A stretch of DNA of 8,652 nucleotides from Chloroflexota bacterium (GCA_015222355.1 JADFVC010000253.1:1-8652); one strand, 5' to 3'; counted from the stretch's first letter, positions 1 to 6,470 are shown. Notes: generated from the letters alone by a model not told the origin. Numbers and translations are program-made.

Positions 1-130
1 TGTTTGTGCGGCGTACCGATGTACGCCTCCGCACAACCCCTTGATTTCCTTGCCACGACGAAAAATCCCGCGTTTCCGACTCGGAAACCTACCAGTTCCC
101 ACCCGGAGTTTCCGGATGGGAACCAGCTAG
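1..130 (+). repeat. Dispersed structured repeat, copy A (left end cut by window)
   Basis: First copy of a short, non-coding, MITE-like repeat seen several times here. Three hairpins are visible. At 4-36 the arms TTGTGCGG/CCGCACAA enclose CGTAC-CGAT-GTACG with a CCT bulge. At 72-88 GTTTCCG/CGGAAAC pair around a 3-base loop. At 95-123 two 13-base arms with one mismatch pair around the loop GTT. The copy ends in CTAG (127-130), which it shares with the start of copy B, so A and B lie head to tail. The stretch TTGATTTCCTTG, shared with B and in reverse with C, ties the copies together. Open frames across it are artefacts of the repeat. Confidence 0.8.
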
Positions 131-292
131 TTTTTATCCGGAAACAGCCCTTTTTCACAATCTCGGCGTCAATCAGCGCGCTCACTTGTGCGGCGTACCC
201 ATTTGATTTCCTTGACCTCGCGAAAAATTGCTCATTTCCCATATGAAAACTTCATCGTGTGCATCCGGAGTTTCCGGACGCACACTAGCTAG
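127..292 (+). repeat. Dispersed structured repeat, copy B (complete, ~166 bp)
   Basis: The one apparently end-to-end copy. Its left end is CTAGTTTTTATCCGGAAAC (127-145). Read inward from the other strand, its right end is CTAGCTAG followed by a 29-base hairpin (257-285) that also contains TCCGGAAAC, so the copy has imperfect terminal inverted repeats. The right hairpin has arms GTGTGCATCCGGA and TCCGGACGCACAC around GTT. Compared with copy A it has lost about 20 bases covering the right half of the central hairpin (after GTACCC, ~200). Its last bases run directly into the ribosome binding site AGAAGGG of the first Hsp70 gene, so this copy forms that gene's 5' leader. Confidence 0.82.
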
Positions 293-302
293 AAGGGCAG
301 TT

Positions 303-2147
303 ATGCACAAACAATATGCAATCGGCATTGACCTGGGAACCTCAAACTCGGTGCTGGCGATCACGCCATTGGACAGCGACGAACCTGTGCAGATTCTTCC
401 GATCATGCAACTGGTTTCAGCGCAGACCATTGACAGCAAGACGATCCTCCCCTCAGCGCTGTATCTGTGTACTGACCAGGAACACCGTCAGCTGCCGCCG
501 CTGCCCTGGCAGGAGGACCAACCAGCGCAGGAGGTGATCGGCCGCTTTGCCAGTGAGCACGGGGCCCTGCTGCCCGAGCGGCTGGTGACTTCAGCGAAAT
601 CCTGGCTATGCAATAGCAGTATTGATCCCCAGCAGCCCCTGCTGCCCTGGAAATCTTCCCTGGAGGGGCGTAAAGTCTCCCCTTTTGAAGCGCAGGTTCT
701 GTATCTGCGCCATCTGCGACAAGCGCTGCTCTTCCATTGGCAGCAACAGGATATTCAGGCCGACCTGTGCCAATGCGAAGTGACCATTACCGTGCCGGCA
801 TCGTTCGATGAGGTGGCACGAATTCTCACCGCCGATGCCGCAGAAAAGGCCGGATGGGGAGAAGCAACGCTGCTGGAAGAGCAGCAGGCCGCATTTTACT
901 ACTGGCTGGAGCAAAGTGGCGACAGCTGGCGTCAACAGGTGCAGCCGGGCGATGTCATTCTGGTCTGCGATATCGGCGGGGGCACAGCCGATTTCAGTTT
1001 GATCGCCGTGACGGAACAAGAAGGGAATCTGCACCTGGAGCGGATCAGCGTCGGCGACCATATCCTGCTCGGCGGCGACAATATGGACCTGGCACTGGCC
1101 TACACCCTGAAAGCCGAAATGGAGAGTGCCGGAAAAAACATCGACAACGGGCAACTGCTGTCCCTGATCCACTCATGTCGTCTGGGCAAGGAGACCCTGT
1201 TTGCCGATGACCGTCTGGACAGGTTTCCCATCTCCCTCCCCAGTCGTGGATCCAGCCTGTTCGCAAAAACCCTCACCACGCAGCTGACGAGACAGCAGCT
1301 GTCTGCCGTGGTGCTGGAGGGCTTTCTGCCGATCACCCCTATCCAGCAACAACCCATGAAACAACCCCGTTCCGGCCTGCAGGAATTCGGGCTCAACTAC
1401 GCCAGCGATCCGGTATTGAGCAAGCATCTGGCGCAATTTCTGGTGCGCAGCCAGATGAATGTTGAATCGAACGCCGCACTCAAACCACTGGTGGCCGGAT
1501 GTCAGGCGCAGAGGGACGGCGTGACCTTTATCCGCCCCAGTGCGGTACTGTTCAACGGCGGGATCTTCAAAGCCGCACCGATCCGGCAACGGGTGTTTGA
1601 ACTATTGCAAGGCTTCAATGGTGACCAACCACTGCGGGAGCTGCAGGGCGCCCACTTTGATCTGGCAGTGGCCAAAGGCGCAGCGGTCTATGCTCGTACC
1701 CTGGCCCGTGGTGAAGGGATCCGCATCAAGGCGGGAACCGCCCGTTCATACTATATCGGTCTGGAAAGCTCCATGCCCGCCATTCCCGGATTTGTTCAAC
1801 CCCTCAAGGCGCTGTGTGTGGTTCCGCAGGGGATGGAAGAGGGCAGCGAATTCGGCCTCAGCGATCAGGAGTTCGGCCTGATGACCGGTCAACCGGTGGA
1901 GTTCCGTTTTTTCAGCTCCAGCATCCGGGCCGGCGACAGCGTCGGCACCCGCATCGAAGATGCCGGCGAACTGGAGGAGACATCCCATCTGGAGATCACT
2001 CTGCCCCCCGTTGCCGGACAGCCCCCCCAGCTGATTCCAGTCAAACTGCACGCGCGGATCACCGAACTCGGGACGCTGGAGTTATGGATGCAGCACGACG
2101 ACTCGGGGCAACGCTGGAAAATAGAATTCAATGTCAGAGGGCACTAA
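303..2147 (+). CDS. Hsp70-family ATPase-like protein, first of a pair (614 aa)
   Basis: Divergent Hsp70 of unknown client, expected to be cytoplasmic. Actin-fold ATPase motifs are in order: phosphate-1 IGIDLGTSNS (residues 7-16), the conserved lysine in SAKSW (K99, aligned by eye with DnaK K70), phosphate-2 DIGGGTAD (223-230), LLGGDN, adenosine motif LFNGG (416-420) and connect-2 AVAKGAA (about 455-461). The C-terminal ~130 residues are a beta-rich region ending WKIEFNVRGH, with no DnaK-like helical lid or EEVD-type tail. The linker helix reads EEQQAAF (Q194) where DnaK has NEPTAA and the downstream paralogue has EEPQAAF, so the proline-switch residue is missing. I chose the ATG at 303 because AGAAGGG lies 5 nt upstream and the protein then begins just before the ATPase fold. 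The upstream in-frame ATG at 228 would translate the repeat. It is 4 nt from the next gene and surely co-transcribed. Confidence 0.93.
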   Translation: MHKQYAIGIDLGTSNSVLAITPLDSDEPVQILPIMQLVSAQTIDSKTILPSALYLCTDQEHRQLPPLPWQEDQPAQEVIGRFASEHGALLPERLVTSAKSWLCNSSIDPQQPLLPWKSSLEGRKVSPFEAQVLYLRHLRQALLFHWQQQDIQADLCQCEVTITVPASFDEVARILTADAAEKAGWGEATLLEEQQAAFYYWLEQSGDSWRQQVQPGDVILVCDIGGGTADFSLIAVTEQEGNLHLERISVGDHILLGGDNMDLALAYTLKAEMESAGKNIDNGQLLSLIHSCRLGKETLFADDRLDRFPISLPSRGSSLFAKTLTTQLTRQQLSAVVLEGFLPITPIQQQPMKQPRSGLQEFGLNYASDPVLSKHLAQFLVRSQMNVESNAALKPLVAGCQAQRDGVTFIRPSAVLFNGGIFKAAPIRQRVFELLQGFNGDQPLRELQGAHFDLAVAKGAAVYARTLARGEGIRIKAGTARSYYIGLESSMPAIPGFVQPLKALCVVPQGMEEGSEFGLSDQEFGLMTGQPVEFRFFSSSIRAGDSVGTRIEDAGELEETSHLEITLPPVAGQPPQLIPVKLHARITELGTLELWMQHDDSGQRWKIEFNVRGH

Positions 2148-2151
2148 CACC

Positions 2152-4968
2152 ATGGCTCAAGCACGTTACTGTATCGGCATCGATCTCGGCACCACCAATT
2201 GTGTGCTTTCTTATGTGGACCAGAAACAGCCGCAGCTGGGTTCGCAGATATTATCCGTTGCCCAATGGGATGCAGCCGGAAGTCTGGTGAACAGTTCGAC
2301 GCTGCCCTCGTTCGCCTATGCGCCAACGGCAGCGGAAGTCCCGCGTTTTACCACCGGAGACAACAGTGTCCCCGAGCCGCTGGAGGGATGGATACCGGGA
2401 TTGTACGCCCGCAACCAGATGGCGTTCAACCCGGGCCGGGTGATCCATTCGGCCAAATCGTGGTTGTGTCACAACGATATCGATCGTACCGGTGCCATCC
2501 TGCCATGGCAGTCGGAAGAGATTGGCAGCACGGAAAAACTGTCCCCCGTACAGACCAGCGCCCTGTACCTGCGCTGGCTGCGTGAAATCTGGGATCGCAC
2601 CATGCTGCCCGACCATCCTGATGCGTCTTTCAACGACCAGGATATTGTCATCACCGTCCCTGCCTCCTTTGATGAAGCAGCTCAGGAATTGACCCTGCTC
2701 GCTGCGACCCAGGCCAACTACCCGTCGCGACTGCGCCTGATTGAAGAGCCCCAGGCCGCCTTCTATTTCTGGCTGGGCAAAGATCAACATCTCAGCGAGC
2801 TGCATGACCTGCTTGAAGCCAGCGGCCACACCAGCGTCCAAGTTCTGGTGTGCGACATTGGCGGCGGCACCACCGACCTGAGCCTGTTTGAGGCCCGCGC
2901 CGACAAAAGCTCTCGTACCGGCCTGAGCCTGAAACGGGTTGCAGTCAGCGATCACCTGTTGCTGGGGGGGGACAACATCGACCTGACTCTGGCCCATATC
3001 CTTGAGCAGAAACTCACCCAGGGGAAAAAACGGCTTACCGGGCGCCAGTGGAACCAACTGCTGGTTCAGGCCCGTGATCTGAAGGAACGGATTCTCGGCG
3101 GCGAAGAGGCAATGGAGTGTGTGGACGCCGACGATGAATTTTCCATCACCCTGTCCGGTAGTGGAGCGGGTCTGTTCGCCTCCACCCTGTCGACCCGCAT
3201 CAGCGCCAGCGAAGTTCAGGACTGTGTACTGAACGGTTTTTTCCCATTGTGCGCCGCCGGCGACCGCCCGCAACAGCGCACTTCCGGCCTGAAAGAGTGG
3301 GGGCTGCCCTATGCGGACGATTCCGGCATCTCCCGCCACCTGGCTACCTTTCTCGAGGGTCAACGGGTGGATGCGGTATTGTTCAACGGTGGCAGCGTCA
3401 CGCCCTTATTGTTACGCAACCGCCTCCATCAGTTACTGTGCAGCTGGCAACCAGAGCATCCACCCGTGATGTTGCATAACGAAGCCATCTCCATGGCTGT
3501 GGCCCGCGGCGCGGCCCGCTACGGCTGGATTTTGCGTCAAGATGCCCCGGAAAGCCGCATCGCCGGTGGCCATGCCCATGCTCTGTATCTGACCGTGGTC
3601 AGCGGCAAGAAGAAAAAAGAAAAATCACTGGTATGCATTCTGCCCAAAGGGCTGGAAGCCGGGCACACCGTCCGTATCGACCAGGCCGAATTCGACCTGC
3701 TGGTTAATCAACCGGCCCACTTTCAATGCTGCTATTCCACCCGCCGCAATCAGGACCGCGCCGGAACTATTGTGCCCTGGAACCGTCAGGACTTTCATCC
3801 GCTGCCCCCCTTGCAGACGGCCATCCACCTGCCTGAAGGATACCCAGCTGTGGCCAATAATCGGCTGCGGGTTGCTCTGGAAGCCACCCTGAATGAACTG
3901 GGGCTGCTGCAACTGTACTGCGTAGAGATCGCAGGTGATGGCCGCTGGCGGCTGGATTTCAACCTGCGCAAAGGGGTGGATCAGAGCGACTCAACCGCCG
4001 CGCCACAAACCACCCTCGAAGTCGATGAGAAGGTCAACCAGGCCCTGCCCTGCCTGCGCTCGGTGTTTGCCAAGAAACGGGATCCGCAGCTGCCCGAAAT
4101 CAAGCCCAAGCAACTACTCAAACAACTGGAACAACGACTCGGAGCACGAGACAGTTGGAACTCGCTGACCCTGCGTTCTTTATGGCCCGAACTGGCGGCC
4201 GGCATGACGCGCAAGACCCGCAGTGTTGAGCATGAAGCCGCCTGGCTGTATCTGGCCGGTTTCACCCTGCGCCCCGGCTACGGTGTTCAGCTGGATGAGT
4301 CGCGCATGGAGGAGTTGTGGCGACTGTTCAAGATGGGGATGGCCTTTCCTAAAGAGAAACGGGTGCAAAGTCACTGGTACCTGCTGTGGCGTCGGGTGGC
4401 AGGCGGTCTGAATGCCTCACGCCAGGAACAGATCCTTGGTAAAATCCTGCCCGCCCTGCGCTCCAGCAGTCATCCGGCACCGGAAACCATCTATCTGGCC
4501 GGAGCGCTGGAGCGTATTGTACCTGAAACCAAAGTGGAACTGATTCGCCTGTTTACCAACAGTCTGCTCAAAGAACGGGTGCGTCACAAAGCCCCCTACT
4601 TGTGGGCACTGGGACGACTGCTCAGCCGCACCCCGCTGTATGCCGGTGCCGACAGCATTGTCCATCCACGTGAGGTGGCAACGTTGTTCAGCAAACTCAC
4701 TGCGCTTGACTGGCGCAGCGAGCCATGGAAAGGACTGCCGAGCCTGTTTGCACTGGCGGCCCGTTGCACCGAGCAGCGCGACATCGACATCGACGAAGCC
4801 TTACGCAAGCAGATCGGCAGCAAAATGCGCACAGCCAAGGCCCCGATCGAACAGATCCGCAGCGTCGAGAACTTTATCGCCATCAGCGATGATGATCGCG
4901 AAATACAGTTTGGCGAATCGCTCCCTGCGGGCCTGATTCTCGTCAACCGAGCTGTCCTGGGAACATAG
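2152..4968 (+). CDS. Hsp70-family protein with C-terminal DUF3731-type domain (938 aa)
   Basis: Second member of the Hsp70 pair, about 300 residues longer than DnaK. The ATPase fold shows IGIDLGTTN (residues 8-16), the catalytic-type lysine in SAKSW (K102), EEPQAAF with the switch proline retained (P200), DIGGGTTDL (235-243), LLGGDN, LFNGG (410-414) and AVARGAA (449-455). Residues ~470-610 form a beta region ending WRLDFNLRKG, equivalent to the end of the first protein. Residues ~620-938 form an extra, mostly helical domain with SLWPEL, RPGYG and SHWYLLWRR, which I recognise as the DUF3731-type tail found on such Hsp70s. I recall the pair usually sitting next to a DUF2760 gene; none is visible here. 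The ATG at 2152 is preferred because GAGGG lies 10 nt upstream and it clears the previous stop. An ATG at 2131 (945 aa) would overlap that gene. The stop TAG coincides with the edge of repeat copy C. Molecular function is unknown. Confidence 0.93.
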   Translation: MAQARYCIGIDLGTTNCVLSYVDQKQPQLGSQILSVAQWDAAGSLVNSSTLPSFAYAPTAAEVPRFTTGDNSVPEPLEGWIPGLYARNQMAFNPGRVIHSAKSWLCHNDIDRTGAILPWQSEEIGSTEKLSPVQTSALYLRWLREIWDRTMLPDHPDASFNDQDIVITVPASFDEAAQELTLLAATQANYPSRLRLIEEPQAAFYFWLGKDQHLSELHDLLEASGHTSVQVLVCDIGGGTTDLSLFEARADKSSRTGLSLKRVAVSDHLLLGGDNIDLTLAHILEQKLTQGKKRLTGRQWNQLLVQARDLKERILGGEEAMECVDADDEFSITLSGSGAGLFASTLSTRISASEVQDCVLNGFFPLCAAGDRPQQRTSGLKEWGLPYADDSGISRHLATFLEGQRVDAVLFNGGSVTPLLLRNRLHQLLCSWQPEHPPVMLHNEAISMAVARGAARYGWILRQDAPESRIAGGHAHALYLTVVSGKKKKEKSLVCILPKGLEAGHTVRIDQAEFDLLVNQPAHFQCCYSTRRNQDRAGTIVPWNRQDFHPLPPLQTAIHLPEGYPAVANNRLRVALEATLNELGLLQLYCVEIAGDGRWRLDFNLRKGVDQSDSTAAPQTTLEVDEKVNQALPCLRSVFAKKRDPQLPEIKPKQLLKQLEQRLGARDSWNSLTLRSLWPELAAGMTRKTRSVEHEAAWLYLAGFTLRPGYGVQLDESRMEELWRLFKMGMAFPKEKRVQSHWYLLWRRVAGGLNASRQEQILGKILPALRSSSHPAPETIYLAGALERIVPETKVELIRLFTNSLLKERVRHKAPYLWALGRLLSRTPLYAGADSIVHPREVATLFSKLTALDWRSEPWKGLPSLFALAARCTEQRDIDIDEALRKQIGSKMRTAKAPIEQIRSVENFIAISDDDREIQFGESLPAGLILVNRAVLGT

Positions 4969-5104
4969 TGCATCTGGAAACTCTGGATGAACAGGATGAA
5001 GTTTTCATATGGGAAACAAGCATTTTTTCTCGAGACCAAGGAAATCAAGCGGTTACGCGGAGGCATAGATCGGTACGCCACACAAGTGAGCACGCTGATT
5101 GACG
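4966..5104 (-). repeat. Dispersed structured repeat, copy C (inverted, left part missing)
   Basis: Reverse-orientation copy just after the Hsp70 operon. On the plus strand it begins TAGTGCATCTGGAAAC, the right terminus of the element. It continues through GATGAAGTTTTCATATGGGAAAC and AAGGAAATCAAGC, matching the reverse complement of copy B at about 195-256, and ends at GCTGATTGACG (5094-5104). The terminal ~40 bases carrying the other end are absent. The central hairpin is kept but its arms have changed to pairs that still match if G-U is allowed in the B orientation. It forms an inverted pair with A/B around the Hsp70 operon. Confidence 0.8.
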
Positions 5105-5172
5105 CCAAGGCGGATCAGGTCTATGCCGGAACTGAGCCTTTACTGCCGGAAGATATTGCCGAAATGGATTGA
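5101..5172 (+). pseudogene. 3'-terminal remnant of a YdfG-like short-chain dehydrogenase
   Basis: The 23 codons before the stop read DAKADQVYAGTEPLLPEDIA then EMD. They resemble the segment of YdfG-type short-chain dehydrogenases (NADP-dependent 3-hydroxy acid/serine dehydrogenases) near the C-terminus, where (D)AKA(E)..Y....L.PEDV(S)EA precedes the last helix and tail. The Rossmann fold, catalytic Tyr-x-x-x-Lys and the real C-terminal tail are all missing, so this cannot be an enzyme. Its left edge coincides with the break in repeat copy C: the bases GACGCC belong to both, so the repeat and the gene fragment were joined there and the frame now runs from repeat into remnant. Assignment is by remembered motif; the fragment is short. 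Confidence 0.55.
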
Positions 5173-5185
5173 GGGGAGAAGTTCA

Positions 5186-5567
5186 TCAAGCACTTTTTAC
5201 CGCATTGCGACTGCTGCGTTTGACCTCGTACATCGCTTCATCGGCAATCCGGGCCAATTCTTCCAGGTTGCCGGCATTGGTGGGATAGGTGGCGATTCCC
5301 AGGCCGGCCGTCACCATTATCGGTGTAAAACTCCGCGTTACGAAGCACTTTCAACAGGTTGTTCGCCATCGACAGGGCTCCCTCTTTACTGAGAAGAAGG
5401 GAGCAGAAAAACAAATTCATCACCACCCGGTACACATCTTCCAGGCTCAAATGGGAGGTGAGCGCCTTACCGATACCGATCAGGGTCTCAAGCTCATCGT
5501 GTAAACGACGGACTTCAACACGCTGGGGTTGTCCAACACTCATAGGCATTTCCCGATCAAAATTCAC
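5186..5567 (-). pseudogene. Broken GAF-GGDEF diguanylate cyclase gene
   Basis: The intact relatives make cyclic di-GMP from GTP, with a GAF sensor in front. The 5' part (from GTG 5567; ATG 5549 or 5543 are likelier starts, with GGGAA spaced well for 5543) encodes VEVRRLHDELETLIGIGKAL and HLSLEDVYRVVMNLF, the start of a GAF module. It then jumps to ALSMANNLLKVLRNAEF, a piece from late in a GGDEF domain, so most of GAF and the GGDEF signature itself are deleted (junction about 5395-5415). A second lesion is a frameshift near 5317-5325. After it, another frame reads VTAGLGIATYPTNAG and ELARIADEAMYEVKRS, the classic GGDEF C-terminus, and stops at 5186-5188. No GG(D/E)EF active site remains. It converges on the dehydrogenase remnant. 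Confidence 0.82.
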
Positions 5568-5582
5568 ACATTTAATCGTGCT

Positions 5583-5611
5583 AATTTAAACACTGAGGCC
5601 TGATAAGTCAA
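5583..5611 (-). promoter_or_regulatory. Sigma70-type promoter of the broken diguanylate cyclase gene
   Basis: Reading the minus strand, TTGACT (5611-5606, 5 of 6 consensus bases) and TAAATT (5588-5583, 4 of 6) are separated by exactly 17 bases. The expected transcription start near 5576 lies about 30 bases ahead of the ATG at 5543 or 5549, which also argues against the GTG at 5567 as the start. The promoter appears undamaged although its gene is broken, so transcription of the remnant may continue. This is a consensus match only. Confidence 0.5.
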
Positions 5612-5662
5612 TCGTCCCAAGGATAATTACTTGATTCATTAAAGTTTTTCGGCAAAGCTGTC

Positions 5663-5726
5663 GATAGGGGAGGAGTAAGAACCTTATCCCACGACGGGAC
5701 GAGGGAAAGATTCCACGGAGGGAGTC
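5663..5726 (+). promoter_or_regulatory. Leader and ribosome binding site of the 247-aa gene
   Basis: A strong GGAGG (5717-5721) sits 5 bases before the ATG at 5727 and fixes the start. Upstream, GATAGGG (5663-5669) can pair with CCTTATC (5682-5688) using one G-U pair. TCCC (5687-5690) can instead pair with GGGA (5696-5699), and the two stems compete for bases 5687-5688. That leaves room for an alternative-structure leader, but both stems are short and I do not recognise a known riboswitch class. No clear plus-strand promoter is visible between 5568 and 5660. Confidence 0.35.
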
Positions 5727-6470
5727 ATGCTCGAAGAAGTTATCAGAACCAAGCCGTTAAAACCCCGTGAGATTTTACCGCAAGTAGGACCGGTCAGTCC
5801 CTACCCGCGTATAGACCCCCAGCAACCGAAGCAGGAAGGCTACACTCGCTCGCAAGCGGACACAAAAACGGAGCAGGAATCCCCGGTCCGCCGTCGTTTC
5901 ACGGCCATGCGCAGACTGATCGACCAGCTGAAAGAATTGGCCCAGGTTTTTCGTGTCGACTACACAACAGCGGATAAAGAGATGCAGGACCAGGGGCTGG
6001 CAATAACCGAAGAGATACTGATCGACCAATTATTAAAGCTGAAAATCTCTCTGACCAGTATCGAAGAATTATTGCAGCAACTCCGTCAGCACAGTTCCGG
6101 GATCACTCTCGGCCCAGGCCAACAGCTCTCCTCCGGAAGAACAAACCTTTTTCCGGTGCATTCTGAAGGGCTGTCCGAATATCTTCTGCGTTTTGCCGAT
6201 TTACAAATCAAGATCGGTCCCAACAATCGCGCTATTGTCGAAGAAATCAACAATGAGGGGCGGTTTGTCTTCGAACAGGACAGACTACGCTTGAACTTCA
6301 GGCGTTTCAATTCACTCACAGAACCGACTGACGATGCCCTGCGCCTCAACATCAGTGTCCTCGTCGGTGCGATAGAAACCGACGAGACTGGTCGCCGGGC
6401 CATTCTCTATCCACGCCCGAAGCAAGATTTCGGTCTCTACGCGGACAAGCAGATCGATCTGTCAATATGA
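5727..6470 (+). CDS. Hypothetical soluble protein, unknown function (247 aa)
   Basis: I do not recognise a family. There is no signal peptide or membrane segment. Residues 1-55 are proline- and charge-rich and probably disordered (for example KPLKPREILPQVGPVSPYPR). Residues ~57-122 are rich in Leu, Lys, Glu and Gln (RRLIDQLKELAQVF, ILIDQLLKLKISLTSIEELL) and look like long helices or a coiled coil. Residues ~145-247 alternate polar and hydrophobic positions with beta-prone stretches (LQIKIG, RFVFEQDRLRLNF, LRLNISVLVGAI). The layout suggests a cytoplasmic scaffold or adaptor, but that is only inference. The start is well supported by GGAGG at 5 nt spacing. It stands alone on the plus strand and its last 9 bases overlap the end of the convergent DUF945 gene. 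The reading frame has no internal lesion, unlike its left neighbours. Confidence 0.8.
   Translation: MLEEVIRTKPLKPREILPQVGPVSPYPRIDPQQPKQEGYTRSQADTKTEQESPVRRRFTAMRRLIDQLKELAQVFRVDYTTADKEMQDQGLAITEEILIDQLLKLKISLTSIEELLQQLRQHSSGITLGPGQQLSSGRTNLFPVHSEGLSEYLLRFADLQIKIGPNNRAIVEEINNEGRFVFEQDRLRLNFRRFNSLTEPTDDALRLNISVLVGAIETDETGRRAILYPRPKQDFGLYADKQIDLSI

Noticed and set aside
211..244. Heat-shock sigma32-like half-sites, CTTGACC and TCCCATAT, upstream of the Hsp70 operon
   Set aside because: The spacing is about 19-20 bases, whereas sigma32 promoters usually need about 13-17. The same bases recur in repeat copy C, which has no gene downstream on that strand, so they are better explained as repeat sequence.
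4..246. Small ORFs across the repeat copies (80 aa on plus, 85 aa on minus at 182-439, 61 aa at 4987-5172)
   Set aside because: They are translations of the structured repeat, with no ribosome binding site and frames broken differently in each copy. Only the last 23 codons at 5101-5172 carry real gene homology.
228..302. 25-codon N-terminal extension of the first Hsp70
   Set aside because: It would be translated from repeat sequence. A ribosome binding site directly precedes the ATG at 303, and the ATPase fold begins right after it.
2251..3363. 370-aa open frame on the minus strand
   Set aside because: It is a shadow of the second Hsp70 gene in GC-rich DNA. The plus strand there encodes clear ATPase motifs, and the minus frame shows no recognisable domain.
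303..4968. Anti-phage or other dedicated defence function for the Hsp70 pair
   Set aside because: No nuclease, toxin, nucleotide-second-messenger enzyme or other effector is next to it, and such pairs occur in ordinary chromosomal settings. Nothing in the sequence supports a defence role.
5641..5726. GEMM-type (cyclic di-GMP) riboswitch, suggested by GGCAAAGC and the nearby cyclase remnant
   Set aside because: The conserved paired stems and the tetraloop-receptor layout of that class could not be traced; only a short string is similar.
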